From the NCBI GenBank assembly GCA_013397845.1, contig VZTG01009143.1, positions 445,319 to 509,318 of the forward strand: a stretch of DNA of 64,000 bases, in the 5' to 3' direction. The notes beneath the pieces are model-generated. The model made no database searches. It was given only the letters and a program-made list of their open reading frames with translations, and was not told the origin of the DNA. Source of the DNA: Melanocharis versteri (Eukaryota > Chordata > Aves > Passeriformes > Melanocharitidae). The translations under genes and the position numbers were made by a program. Below, one piece after another: positions 11,701-23,236 of this stretch (the first letter of the stretch is position 1; every line of letters starts with the position of its first letter).

Positions 11701-14700
11701 GCAGGTGTTGTCCGCAGCAGGGCGTGTATTGTACGTGGGGAGCTGGACAGTCAGCAGCTGTTTTACTGATGCTTTAACTTTATCTAAAAATAACTTTCTC
11801 GACGTAGATACAATATGGTAGAAAGGTTGCTGTTTGGCTTAGTTACAGTCAAGTTACTGCTAGTGTTTATTCGCCATTGTGTCCCTTAGTAAGGAAAGTC
11901 AAGAAGCTCTAGTCACTAGCTTTAGGTGACAGCGTGTTGTGTGGTTCATGCTCAGCTTTAATAGTTTTTGGACAGAGCAGTGTACTTACACACTTGGCAG
12001 TGACAGGATGAGGAGGCTGAACGTGCCTTCAGCACGCTCCTGGGTGACTCCAGACCGGGGGAAGCTGCTGTTCCGCTGGAGGACGAGGTGCTGTTCGGAG
12101 GGACACTCCCCGAGCTGGGGGCTGGGCCGGCAGGAGCCTCGTGGAGCTCAGCAGAGTCCCGTGTGTGGGGTGGAATGATCTGGCTCGCCGTGGCAGGCCG
12201 GGAGGGACTGGCTGGGAGCAGCTCTGCGAAACAGGACCAGGGAGTCTGTGAACAACAGGTCCTACGTGAATCAGCAGCGAGCGCTTGTGGCTGTGGGAGG
12301 GAGGGTGGCTCAGCAGGTCCAGCCAAGCCAATGCTTCCCCTCTGCCCAGCACATGTGAGGTTGCTGGTGGATGCTGTGTTCCTCCAGGGATTCCCAGAGC
12401 AGGAAAAATACTGGCAAACTGAAATAGCCTAGTGGAGAAGCCCTGAGTCAGTCAGGGGGATGCAGTCTGTGGCGTAGCAGAGGAGCCTTTGATAACTGTA
12501 TTTGTGCAGCCTGGAGGAGAGACAATGTGGAAAGGGGGCAGAGGGCAGTCTCACCTGCCTGAAGGATCAGGGTAGATGATGGAGTCAGGTTCTTGAAGTG
12601 AAAGAATGAGGATGGATGAAGGGAAATTCTGATGAGATAGAAAAAAAAATTCTTTACAGTGCAGTGATCTAACGCTGGAGCAGGGCTGGAAAGTTGTGGA
12701 ATTTCCATCTCTGGAGGTATTGAATGCATGACTGGACAAGGCCTGGAGCAATCTGAGCTGCCTTTGAAGCTTGCCATGCTTTGAGCTGGCTTTGAAGCTC
12801 GCCTTGCTTTGAACAGGCTGAGAAATTACTGGGGCCTGTGATTTCAATAGCCTTCAATTTATAAAGTACTTTGACATATCATGGGATGATTGATTGCTTA
12901 AGTGTGCTTAATATGCCTTTTATCCGTTATTACAGAAGCCCATTTTGGTACAAAATAAAATTCTGCCTAGGTAATTAAGGGATTAAAAAACAAGCAAACC
13001 ATGAATTCAGTATTCTTTGATTTTGTTAAAATGCATTTGCTTGGATTCTTTTTTCAAATTCTAGGAGGAAAAGAAGATTCTCTTCTATCACCCAAATGAA
13101 GTAGAAAAAAATGAAAAAATTAGAAATGTGGGGCTATGTGAAGCTATAGTGCAGTTCACAAGGTAGGAAGTCTGATTGCATGGCTCATTGTTTTGGCACA
13201 AGCACTGTATTTTAAATATCTCAGTTATATGTCTTCTTGTTGTGAGTGTGTATAAATATCTACATCTACATATTTGTTTTCTTTCCAGGACCTTTAGCCC
13301 AACAAAACCTGCAAAATCCCTACATACACAGAAGAATAGACAGTTTTTCCATGAACCTGAAGAAAACTTCTGGATGGTCATGGTACTTATGCACGTGATA
13401 TGCATATTCCTAAAACACCATCCTGCAATGTTCTCAATGCATTCTGCATTGTCTAATACCAGCCTGTTCCACTTCCTAGGTTGTACGGAATCCCATAATA
13501 GAAAAACACAAAGATGGAAAGCCAGTCTATGAATATCAGGAAGAAGAATTGCTGGTAATAATGAACTTTCTTTTAATGAGTTTGGTTCTTCTTGAACTGC
13601 TGTGAGATTGATTTTATATATATCTATATCTATCTCCATAAATGGAAAAAGGGCAAAGTACTTTTCAGTAAAGTTTAAAGAACACAAGATTGAGAATTAC
13701 CCAGAGAACAGTTCAAGATCATTCAATAAACACTGGTGAAATATACAGCTGTGAGACTTTTAGCTTGGAGTAGGTGAATATTTCTTAGGATCTGTTTGTT
13801 TAATAAATTCTTAAATCTGTGTATTTTTATTAGGTGCCAGTATACATGTTACTACTTTCTTAAGACTGCTAGTAATATTTACTAATAATCTGGAAAACCA
13901 GAAAAGCTCATTACTATGATGGGATTTCTTGTCTAAGCTGCAGTATCATTAGGTCTGTTCAGTTGTATACAGGAAGTGTATTTGGCAGGGTGGGATAATA
14001 ATTAAAACGCTGGTGGTTATCCTGCCCCTGTTCATTATAGTGTGCATAACTTTTGTTCCTCTCTGTGTCCTAAGAAAAGGATTGGTGTTGTAGGGACTCT
14101 GTCTTTCCAGATAAAATTGTCTTTTTTCATCTGGGTTAAGATCTCAGCCCCATAAAACCTGCTGTAGTGTCCCGTGTTCTTCAGTCTTTGATTTGGATGG
14201 AGAGAGAGCTGCCAGAAAGAGGTTCATTTGCACTGACCCCTGGCCTCAGGGAAGGGCACTGTTTGTAACTGGAATCCTTGGTGTGAGTTCTTGAGGTGCT
14301 TTTGGTACTAAATGTGAGGGGGGAAGGGACTCCCTTTATTGAAATCATACTTTATACGTACAGAGACATTTCTAGATGCTGACTGAAAATGCCATTTAAC
14401 TTTTCAGAGATTGACTTCTCCGATTTCTGTCTTTGCTGGCTCTTTGAAAACACATGTTATATGTAACTCAGCCAAAATACTTGTAATTCTGCCTCTGCTC
14501 CTACTGATGTGCTGCTGTTTTTCCTGCAGGACAAGGTTTATAGTTCAGTCCTCCAGCAGTGCTACAGCATGTACAAGGTAAGGTTAACACTGGAGGCTCA
14601 AAGCCTTTTACAAAACAAGAGCAAGAGATGCTTCAATGACACATAAATATTTGCCTCTGCTGCTGTATGTACCTGGACTCTGCAAACCTAAATGTTTTTT

Positions 14701-17700
14701 CAATAAAGAAGGGATACATTTGGGTTTGATGTGGAGTATGTTGAGGAATGGGAGCTGTGTTGTAATCTATATTCATAGCCAAGTTACAAGAAATTACTGT
14801 AAATGATTACCCAACGAACTGATTTTTTTTTTTCTTTAAACTGTTAGCTTTTCAATGGCACGTTCCTGAAAGCCATGGAAGATGGGGGTGTGAAAGGTCT
14901 AAAGGAGAGACTAGAGAAATTCTTCCATCGGGTAAGACCTTATTTTTCAGGCACATACAGTGTGATTCTGCACTGGAAATAAAAGACAAAAAAAGGAAAA
15001 AATTACAGCAGTGTGACTATAAAACACAGGCAGTGGAAAAGATGTAGAGTCAACACAGAGTATGTGGTTACTCATTTTGTCAAATGCTTCCTGCTTTTTC
15101 TGACAGAGTAGGTTCTTTAAGTGGAGCTGAACCACAAGCGTGGTTATGGCTTTATGGAACAACTTAACTGTTGGATCTTTTTTCTGACAGAATTGTGTTC
15201 CTTCTTTCAAAGTTCCGCTTTCATTTTGAATTGGTTACTGTGGTAACATTTTGTGCAGACCTATTTGGGTGACTGTTGAAGAATCATTGAGGTTAGAAGG
15301 AATTTGGGGAGGTCATCCAGTTCAGCCTCCTACTCAAAGCAGGGTAACACTGAATTTAAACTCTCCTGCCCGGAGCTTTGGGTGGTTGAGACTTGAAAAC
15401 ATCCAGAGGTGGAGATTCCACAATTTGCGTGCACAGGCCTAAAGTCCTGTAGTACTGTGAAATAGTGAATAGATGAATTTTTTAACTTCTCCCCCCTAAT
15501 CCACCCCACATGTGGAATTACTATCCCATCCTGAGAAGGTCTCAGGAAATACTGCATGCATCATAAGTAGTCTTCAGAATGTCATTTCAAAGCTGATGTT
15601 TTAGTGAAAGGCTGAAAAGCAAAACCTATTTTTCACATAAAGTAACTGACTGAGTAGTCATATCTGACAGAATTTTGAGTTCCTACATGAAAAGTTTCAT
15701 CAAGCTTTAAAAGTGCCTGCCTGCCCCCAGTTTTCTTGTTTGCACGGAAGGAAACAGGACTGCTGTCAGCAGTTTGTGCTTTTGTGGTAGAGATGTGACT
15801 ATTGAGATCTCTGATAATGATGGCATGTAGACACTGCATAATGGTGTTTAAAATTTTGTTCTTTTAACGGATTTTTAGAATAGCACAGTGTCGTGACAGT
15901 GTAAACAAAAGCGCAGGATTTGCTTGTGGATTTGGGGAGGGTCTTGCTTGTTTTTTGTAAGACTTGTGGTAGATTCCAGAATAAACGCCATTGGCACAAG
16001 GAGTACCATGATGAGCTGGTGTGTGCTACTGCCAAGACTAAATAAAAAGTAAACCTTGGCAAAAGAGAAAGTAAATAGATTTTTATTGCTAACACAAGGA
16101 GACTTCTAAGTTGTGACAGAGATCTGTCACCCTGTGGGTCTGCATTACTTGCGGGCATCTGGTAATGTAAAGTGACTGTAGAGGGAGCCATTGGATAAAG
16201 CATCTTTCACAGACCACTTGACAGTGCATTTGAAATCTCTTGCTAAAGGTTACAGTCCATCAAGAAAGTGAATAATAGAAATTATTTATTCCCTTGCACA
16301 TTGAAAGCTAATAATCTGTTCCTATTTCTACAGCTGAATCTGAAATTAAATATCAGTAAGATAAGCTTTGCTTGCTTATACTCTCAAAAGATTTTGAACT
16401 TTCCTTATGTTGTCATAATGATTAAATAAAAGCAAAGTGACACCTGCAATCACATTCATGCACTCACACATGGAATCACAGAATGGTTTGTGTTGGAAGG
16501 TACCCATAAAGGTCATCTAGGCCAACCCCCTGCTATGAGCAGAGACATCTTCAACTAGATCAGATTACTCAGAGCTTTGTCCAACCTGAACATGAATGTT
16601 TCCAGGGATGGGGCGTTCCCCACCTCTCTGGGCAAGCTGTGCCAGTGTGTGACCACCCTCATTGTAAAAAAATACTTTCTCATTTCTAACCTAAATTGAG
16701 CCTCCTTCAGTCTGAAACCCTGGTCCTATCACTACGAACCTTTCTAAAAAGTCTGTCCCCACATGAAGGAGTGTGTCAGACAAGCAGCGCTGGAAGGATT
16801 TTTTTTCTTTGATTGTTGTGCCAGATTATTGGGGATTAGACTCAAATTTGTCATTTAAATCTACGCCTTGGCAGTTTGCTGAATTCTAAAAGCCAACTGG
16901 TTGTTGTTCTCTCAGTACTTGCAGACACTGCATCTACAGTCTTGTGATCTGCTGGATGTGTTCTGTGGAATCAGCTTCTTTCCACTGGATAAAATGACTT
17001 ACTTGAAAATTCAGTCATTTATTAATAGGATGGAAGAAAGCCTGAACATAATCAAGTACACTGCATTTCTCTACAATGACCAGCTTATCTGGTAGGTACT
17101 TCAGTAATTCTTTTGTGTGTCTTCAATTTCTAATCCTATGACTAAGTGTCATAATAGAGAAGCTTTTAAATTAGTGACAGAGTTGGATGAAAATGAGAAA
17201 ACATGAGTCAGGCTACCACTCAGTAAGAAAGGCATTGGTCTGAGCTAGTTAGAGGAAAGTGTGTGATCTGAACTGCAGCATAACCATTTGCTTCTTTTTC
17301 CCCACAATGTTCTAGGAGTGGACTGGAGCAAGATGACATGAGAATTTTGTACAAATATCTCACAACATCTCTGTTTCCAAGGCACATGGAGCCTGAGGTA
17401 GTTGGGCTGGGGGTCCTGAGGGGGAAGGTGGTTTTGGTTTTTTCTTCCTGTTTATCTGGTACTAAAGGCTAAAATACCAAAGAGAAATCTCTCTCTTCTC
17501 TCTGCCTCTAAGCTGGTTTTTCCTGTGTGTTCTTTTTCCCCACAGTTAGCAGGAAGAGATTCTCCAATACGTGCTGAAATGCCAGGAAATCTCCAACACT
17601 ATGGAAGGTAGGTCTTGTTTTACTGTCACCATCTACTGCTTCTTCCCCCCAGGCCAAACATTTGGGAGGAGTGTGTGTATTTTGGGTACATATTCCACAC

Positions 17701-20700
17701 ACAGTTCATTCCAGAGGGTCGCACAATGGTTGGTGCAATGTAAAACTTGACCCTTGGAAAAAAGAGAAAATGCTTCACTAACATTACTGCATATTTCTTT
17801 TTCTTCCCATTGTACTCAATGCAACACCATTTTGAGTAATTGTGGTTTTGGATGTCCTTAATCATGAGAACTCCTAATTGCAGGTTTGGAGAACATCTGT
17901 TAAATTCAAGAAACTGAGATATAAGAATTCATCACATCTGACCTGTTGCATTATTTTCTAGGTTTCTTACTGGACCTTTAAATCTTAATGATCCAGAAAC
18001 AAAATGCCGTTTCCCCAAAATATTTGTTAACACTGATGACACTTACGAAGAGCTTCACTTAATTGTTTATAAGGTATTACAGTTTCCTCTGCAATTAATC
18101 CACAGAATTAGGAATCTCTATGCAAAAGGTGACAATGATGTGAAGTACTTAGGAATTGTATAGAAAGGTGCACGAATAAGGCCAGGTTAAAGCAAAGAGA
18201 CAGAAAGCTGCCATTTCTAGCAACAAGCTTTAAAGCCTGGATTCTCTTTTCCCCTCTCCTGTACCCTGTCAAAAACAAACAATTGTTTTATTGAAACAAA
18301 ATACCAGCCTTCAGTTGCTTTAAGTGATTTCATGCCTGGCTTTATGTAGGAATAATCAATAAAACAAAAAACAATTTTTTTTTTTACATTAAGTGGGAGT
18401 TTCTTGCAGACTTCTTTGCATAATTGCATTTTTACCAAGTTTTATCTTTCCCCTATAACTTAAACTGTTAAGTGGGCTGAATTTTAAAATCATAACTAAC
18501 CTGTGCTGTGCAGGACAGCAAAAATATTATCCCATTGAAGTGCTACCTTTAAAAAAGATTCTTAAATCGCTTCTCACCTGTGTGTGACCTCACTGAAGTA
18601 TTGTCATTTATTTGAGTTAATGAAGTATTGTCATTTATTTGAAGTAACCTGTTGTAAATGGTTTTTTTGCTTTTTTTTTCCAGGCCATGAGTGCAGCTGT
18701 CTGCTTTATGATTGATGGTAAGTACCTATTAGCATCAATTATTTGCCAAGACTTCTATATGCAAAATATTTTGACATGCACCTTGTTTTACTCTTGAAAA
18801 ATACTCACGTTAATTTGTTATTTGAGTCTCTTTTTCATGAGTACTTTTATCAGTCTTTTATCTTTGTTCAGTGGTGTAAGTAACTCATTTTACACAACAA
18901 AATGACTACCTACTGCTTCAATTAGCCACATTCAAAATCACCTCTGAGGTTTTAATTATGGGAGAAATTTGTCCTTGGACTCTCACTGATGTTTAAAGAA
19001 AACAACTACAGAAACTGTACCTTCATCTGTGGGAAGAGAATCTCATCTCTCCCTTTTGTCTGCCTGACACAGCTTCAATTCCACCCACGCTGGAGTTTTG
19101 CAGAAAACTGGACAGCATTGTTGGGCCTCAGCTCACGGTGTTGGCATCAGACATATGTGAACAATACAACATCAACAAGAGAATATCAGGGTTTGTACCA
19201 CACTTCTTTTCCTGTTGCATTCCCTCATTAGTTGGTGAAAAGTTAGGTTTAATGAACTGCTTAAATAATGGTAACATGAGCCCAAATTTTGAAAGCGTTA
19301 ATGGTGTACTTAGAACAATGCTTGTCTACTTCTCTGCATCGTAAGTGTTTATAAAGTGCAGTTATTGCATATTTGGGTCTCCCTGAAGTAACAATAGATG
19401 TTACTAATTTAGGAACAAATGTTCATTGTCTGGCTGAAATAGGAGTTTTAGTGAGTAAGTTATTTGGTTACAGTGGAAGCTTTACAGTTGAGGACTTCTC
19501 CAGAATTACTGCTTCTTAAAATGTTGCCATGTTGTCAATAAGGGAAAAAAGGTCTTTTCTGTAATCTATTTTTCAGGACTAAGGTAATTACTTGTGGGGC
19601 AAAAAACAGTCAAAAGAAAAAGGATGTTAATGCTTTGGAAAATATACTTCACTTAGAACTACAGCTGACTTGCAATGAAATTGCATTTATTTTTTGATAG
19701 ATTTATTAGTTGGGGAAGCAAGAACAGTATCACATATGGCAACATTAAAGGAATTCAACCAAAGATAGGTGTGTGAATGAACTCAGTCAGTGGTACCGTC
19801 CCAAATCAGCAAAATCGCGCAGGATAGAATGGGATGTGCTTGAAATTGTGCCAATCTACTAAATCATTAAACTTGGGGTTTTTAAATGTCATCTGGGACT
19901 GGCTTTGGCAGCTTTAACTCTTTAAAAGTTTAATGCCATGGTGTCCTGAAAACATGATACAGTTCCTTGACACTAATGCATGTGGGTGACAGAGAGCAGG
20001 GGTATCTGGTTGTTGGCTAAGGTGAGTGGTGTCATCACAGTATCTCCTGGTTCTCAATAATGCATTGCCTCAAGTACCAATTGCTGCAGGCAGTTTTTGG
20101 TCAGTCTGAATTTGTTGTGACTTCTACAAAAAACTACAGCTCTAAGTTTTTATATTAACTTCATAAAAGAGGAAATGGAGAAAGACTGCCAAGGCAGGAG
20201 TTTAAAAATAGTCTCTTGCTTGGCCCACACAAATGATGGAGGCAAATCTAATTGCCTGGATCAAGGAAGAGTTTGTTCTCTTGGTTGTAACAAATAACAA
20301 AGACATGAATAGAAGATGACTTATTGCTCAAATTGGAGACCCAGGGTTCATTCAAATCAGCTTGGACTGGCATAGGGGAGAGCAGCAGGAACAAAATAGG
20401 GCCAAAGAAAAAAACAGCTCATTAGAAAAATGCAAATGAGTTACTACTGTGAAGTGGGACAAGGCCTTCAGACTCCCCTATGTGTGTTTACTGGCAGCCT
20501 GAGTGGCAGAAGGGGAAACACTGGCTGGTTCTGCAGGCTTAGTTGTCTTTTGTTTTTTTTTGAAGTGTGTTAAAATGAAATTCAGTCCCACAAGTCTCTT
20601 CAATATGAAGATAAGTCCAGGCTGTCTAAGTTAGCCTTGCACTGGCTCACTACCCAGTCCCTGGGAAGCCTGTGCTTATAGAACATGTTGGTATTCACAA

Positions 20701-22597
20701 ATTACTTTCTTTTTCTTTTTAAATCTTCATAGGGCTGAGAAGGAACCTCAATTTAAGTTTATCTATTTCAATCACATGAACCTGGCAGAGAAAAGTACCA
20801 TTCACATGAGGAAAACACCCAGCGTATCGCTTGCATCTGTTCACCCTGACCTCATGAAGATTCTCGGTGACATCAACAGTGACTTCTCCAGGTAATGCTT
20901 AACTATTAAATAGTCTGTAACTCCTACTGTCAAGGAGATTTTTTTTTTTTCGAAGGAGTGGAGCTTTCCAGTCTTTTTTTTTGATGGCTGGCTGTTCATG
21001 TTTGGTATTTCGTGTTGGTCTAGAAGTAGTCCATCTCGAAAAAAACTTGTAGTGTCCTTTTAAAAAAGTAACTTAAAAGAGGGCATGACACATTTGGGCA
21101 TGTCCTAAGCAGCCATTTATGACGCCTTCGACCTGGACTGAATGATGGCCAAGTTAGAACTGGTGTTTTCTTTGATACTGCACAACCACAATAATTTCTG
21201 ACATGGAGCTGTCCTAATGATTACAAATAAAGTTGTTGTAGATGAACTTGCTGTCACCTTCTTTACTTTTTAAAACTTCTTTCAGAGTTGATGAAGACGA
21301 GGAAATTATTGTGAAGGCAATGAGTGATTACTGGGTAGTTGGGAAAAAGTCTGACCAGCGAGAACTGTATGTTATTTTGAATCAAAAAAATGTAAATCTG
21401 ATTGAAGTTAATGGTAAGGATTATTTCTTATTATCTTTAAATACAGTTACTCCTAAAATGTGTGTCCCTAGAGAAGTAATAAAACCCATCTCATGAGAAA
21501 TCTAGAGAGGGACTGATCTTTGATAGAGCAGGTGAGTTTGCCTAAGGTTTTAGTCTGCCTACTACCAGCTGTGAAAGGACAGCATAAATATTCAGCAGGC
21601 GTTCTTAATTATTAATCAGTCATTCTTCCTCTTGCAAATAATAGAGGAGAGCACTTTGAGCTTAGTTTAGGAGTAATTAAAAAAGTGTATTACAGGTGAG
21701 AGATGACTATATTTACATCTGAGTTTTTATTTGTCAGATCTAGAGGTAGCTACTTACACATTGTGGCTGTCCCATCAGTGATCCTCATCCATCACTGTCT
21801 TGTTTCTAACGTGGTTTTGAGAATGATTTACTGTGACTAAGAGTATTAACATTATTAATAACTAAGAGAATTAACATTAAGATGCAAGAAGCTTTTACAT
21901 TGCTATTTCTCTAAAAATCTGTTTGAATCATACTTGCAGCAATTCTAGAGCTCTCTGTTTTAACAGGAGGCAATGTGCTCACTTAGACAATGAGAAAGGA
22001 TTAATACTTTTCCAGGACCAAAGCCTAGCAACTTATATTTTAAAAAGAGGAATGAGTTGTGTAACTTGGCACTTTCTGTAACTGTCTTTCAGCATCAAAC
22101 CTACCATACAGAAACAGTAAATGAGTGTTTCTGTGCCTGATAAACTTAGAAAGTGTTGTCTACCAAATAACACAAAGCAAAAGGTTTGCAGACTTGATTT
22201 ACTGTAACAGAATATCCTAATTCCTCCTTTCTCTGAAAAAGGGGTTATAATATACTTCCTTATGTTAAGCCAAGTCTGCTGCTGTTGCAGTATTTGATGA
22301 GAGGCCCATCATTTACACTCAAGCCACTTAGACACAACTCACCTTTCAGACAGTGGGAGACATCAGACTTGACTTTCTCCAACTGAAGACAGAGTAACAC
22401 TAAGTGTATTTCTACATCAGAAACTCTTAGAGCTTTTTCTGCTTGAATTTAATTATACTCTCCATGACAAGCCCCATGGTTTTTCTTGAGGAGGTTTCTG
22501 TAAAACACCATACTGATGTATCTTTTTTTTTTTTTAAACAGAAGAAGTGAAGAAACTTTGTGCAACACAGTTTAATAATATTTTCTTCTTGGATTGA
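11358..22597 (+). CDS. CCZ1: Vacuolar fusion protein CCZ1, Mon1-Ccz1 Rab7 GEF subunit
   Basis: Fifteen exons join in phase to 474 aa (human about 482): 11358-11456, 13065-13162, 13289-13382, 13480-13554, 14530-14577, 14848-14931, 16916-17091, 17316-17397, 17546-17607, 17962-18073, 18684-18717, 19073-19190, 20733-20891, 21286-21413, 22542-22597. All introns are GT-AG. CCZ1 pairs with MON1 to exchange nucleotide on Rab7 and drive early-to-late endosome and autophagosome maturation on membranes. Sequence such as FYHPNEVEKNEKIRNVGLCE (N-terminal longin-like domain), LQTLHLQSCDLLD and the C-terminal NQKNVNLIEVNEEVKKLC matches vertebrate CCZ1 almost residue for residue. The start is the ATG of the Ala/Gly-rich MAAAGAAGQEKQ, directly downstream of the gapped CpG island. 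Introns 1 and 6 contain CR1 fragments. It converges on RSPH10B, with stop codons 640 nt apart. Confidence 0.97.
12460..12825 (+). mobile_element. CR1 LINE 3'-end fragment (sense), CCZ1 intron 1
   Basis: The stretch around 12675-12760 (GTTGTGGAATTTCCATCTCT, GGAGGTATTGAATGCATGAC, GGCCTGGAGCAATCTGAGCT) follows the CR1 3' consensus in sense orientation. The part to the left, with GCCTGGAGGAGAGACAATG, is older and weaker. The right end contains a short internal duplication of the GCTTTGAAGCT segment. Limits are approximate. Confidence 0.7.
15275..15530 (-). mobile_element. CR1 LINE 3'-end fragment, CCZ1 intron 6
   Basis: The plus strand shows the antisense CR1 end: AATCATTGAGGTTAGAAGGA, then GGTCATCCAGTTCAGCCTCC and GTGGAGATTCCACAA. 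It is diverged and its right limit is uncertain. Confidence 0.75.
16470..16770 (-). mobile_element. CR1 LINE 3'-end fragment, CCZ1 intron 6
   Basis: The clearest CR1 copy in the window. On the plus strand it begins GGAATCACAGAATGGTTTG and runs through GGTCATCTAGGCCAACCCCC, TTTCCAGGGATGGGG and GTCCTATCACTAC, the antisense of the CR1 3' region. About 300 bp are preserved, with no coding capacity left. Confidence 0.9.
18594..18642. repeat. Short tandem duplication in CCZ1 intron 10
   Basis: The word TGAAGTATTGTCATTTATTT occurs at 18594 and again at 18621, a period of 27 nt. It lies 40-90 nt upstream of the exon 11 acceptor and does not disturb it. Confidence 0.85.
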
Positions 22598-22860
22598 TCT
22601 GCAAAGGGCTGATTTATTGAAGATGTCAATGTCAGGCACTTGTTCAACATGAGAAGTTATTAGTCATATTATTGACTGGAATAATGACAATAGTAAAGCA
22701 ATACTTGCTTTGTAAGAATCAAAATTTCTACTAAAATCTGTAAACTCTGACCATAAAATTTTTAAATTTTAAAAATGTTTATGTGCAAACTAATTAAAAA
22801 CCAGTCTGAATTCATCTGTACCATTCCATTCTGATATGTTATGTGAATATTTTGCTGAAA

Positions 22861-22866
22861 AATAAA
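22861..22866 (+). terminator. Polyadenylation signal of CCZ1
   Basis: A canonical AATAAA lies 264 nt after the CCZ1 stop codon, before the RSPH10B 3' end. Confidence 0.65.
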
Positions 22867-23108
22867 ACTAATAATTGTTACACTTTAGGAGCATCTGTGT
22901 TCATTTGCATCATGTGACTTCCTGCTAGTTTACCCAAGACCCTGGTGTAAAAGACTGTTCCCTCTGAAACAGCAATTCTTGTGCATACAGCTGAACCATT
23001 ATTACAGCTTCCTACAAGTGTGGGTCTTCTGGGGTTGTTTTGGTTTGGGGAGTTTTTTTCTTATTTGAAGAGTATTTGCTTGAAGCTTCAGCAATTGGCA
23101 GCAGAGGA

Positions 23109-23114
23109 TTTATT
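23109..23114 (-). terminator. Polyadenylation signal of RSPH10B
   Basis: AATAAA on the minus strand, 123 nt past the annotated RSPH10B stop and 12 nt past the tandem TGA-TAA that closes the in-frame extension described under findings. Confidence 0.55.
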
Positions 23115-23236
23115 TCTTTTTCTTTTTATCAGCAGGTGCCTTGGTACCTGTGGGTGCTGCCTTCCTCCTCAGGCTCTGCTGCCTTCTGGGTGTCTTTCTT
23201 TGGTGAGGGTTCTCGCTTGAGGGCCTCTCTCTTCAG

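Noticed and set aside
10752..11777. Open frames of 200-340 codons around CCZ1 exon 1
   Set aside because: They also run through an N gap and into the CCZ1 intron. Only the 99-nt CCZ1 exon 1 is supported.
13088..13687. 199-codon minus-strand open frame
   Set aside because: It is antisense to CCZ1 exons 2-4 and their introns, shows no domain, and the sense-strand exons explain the sequence.
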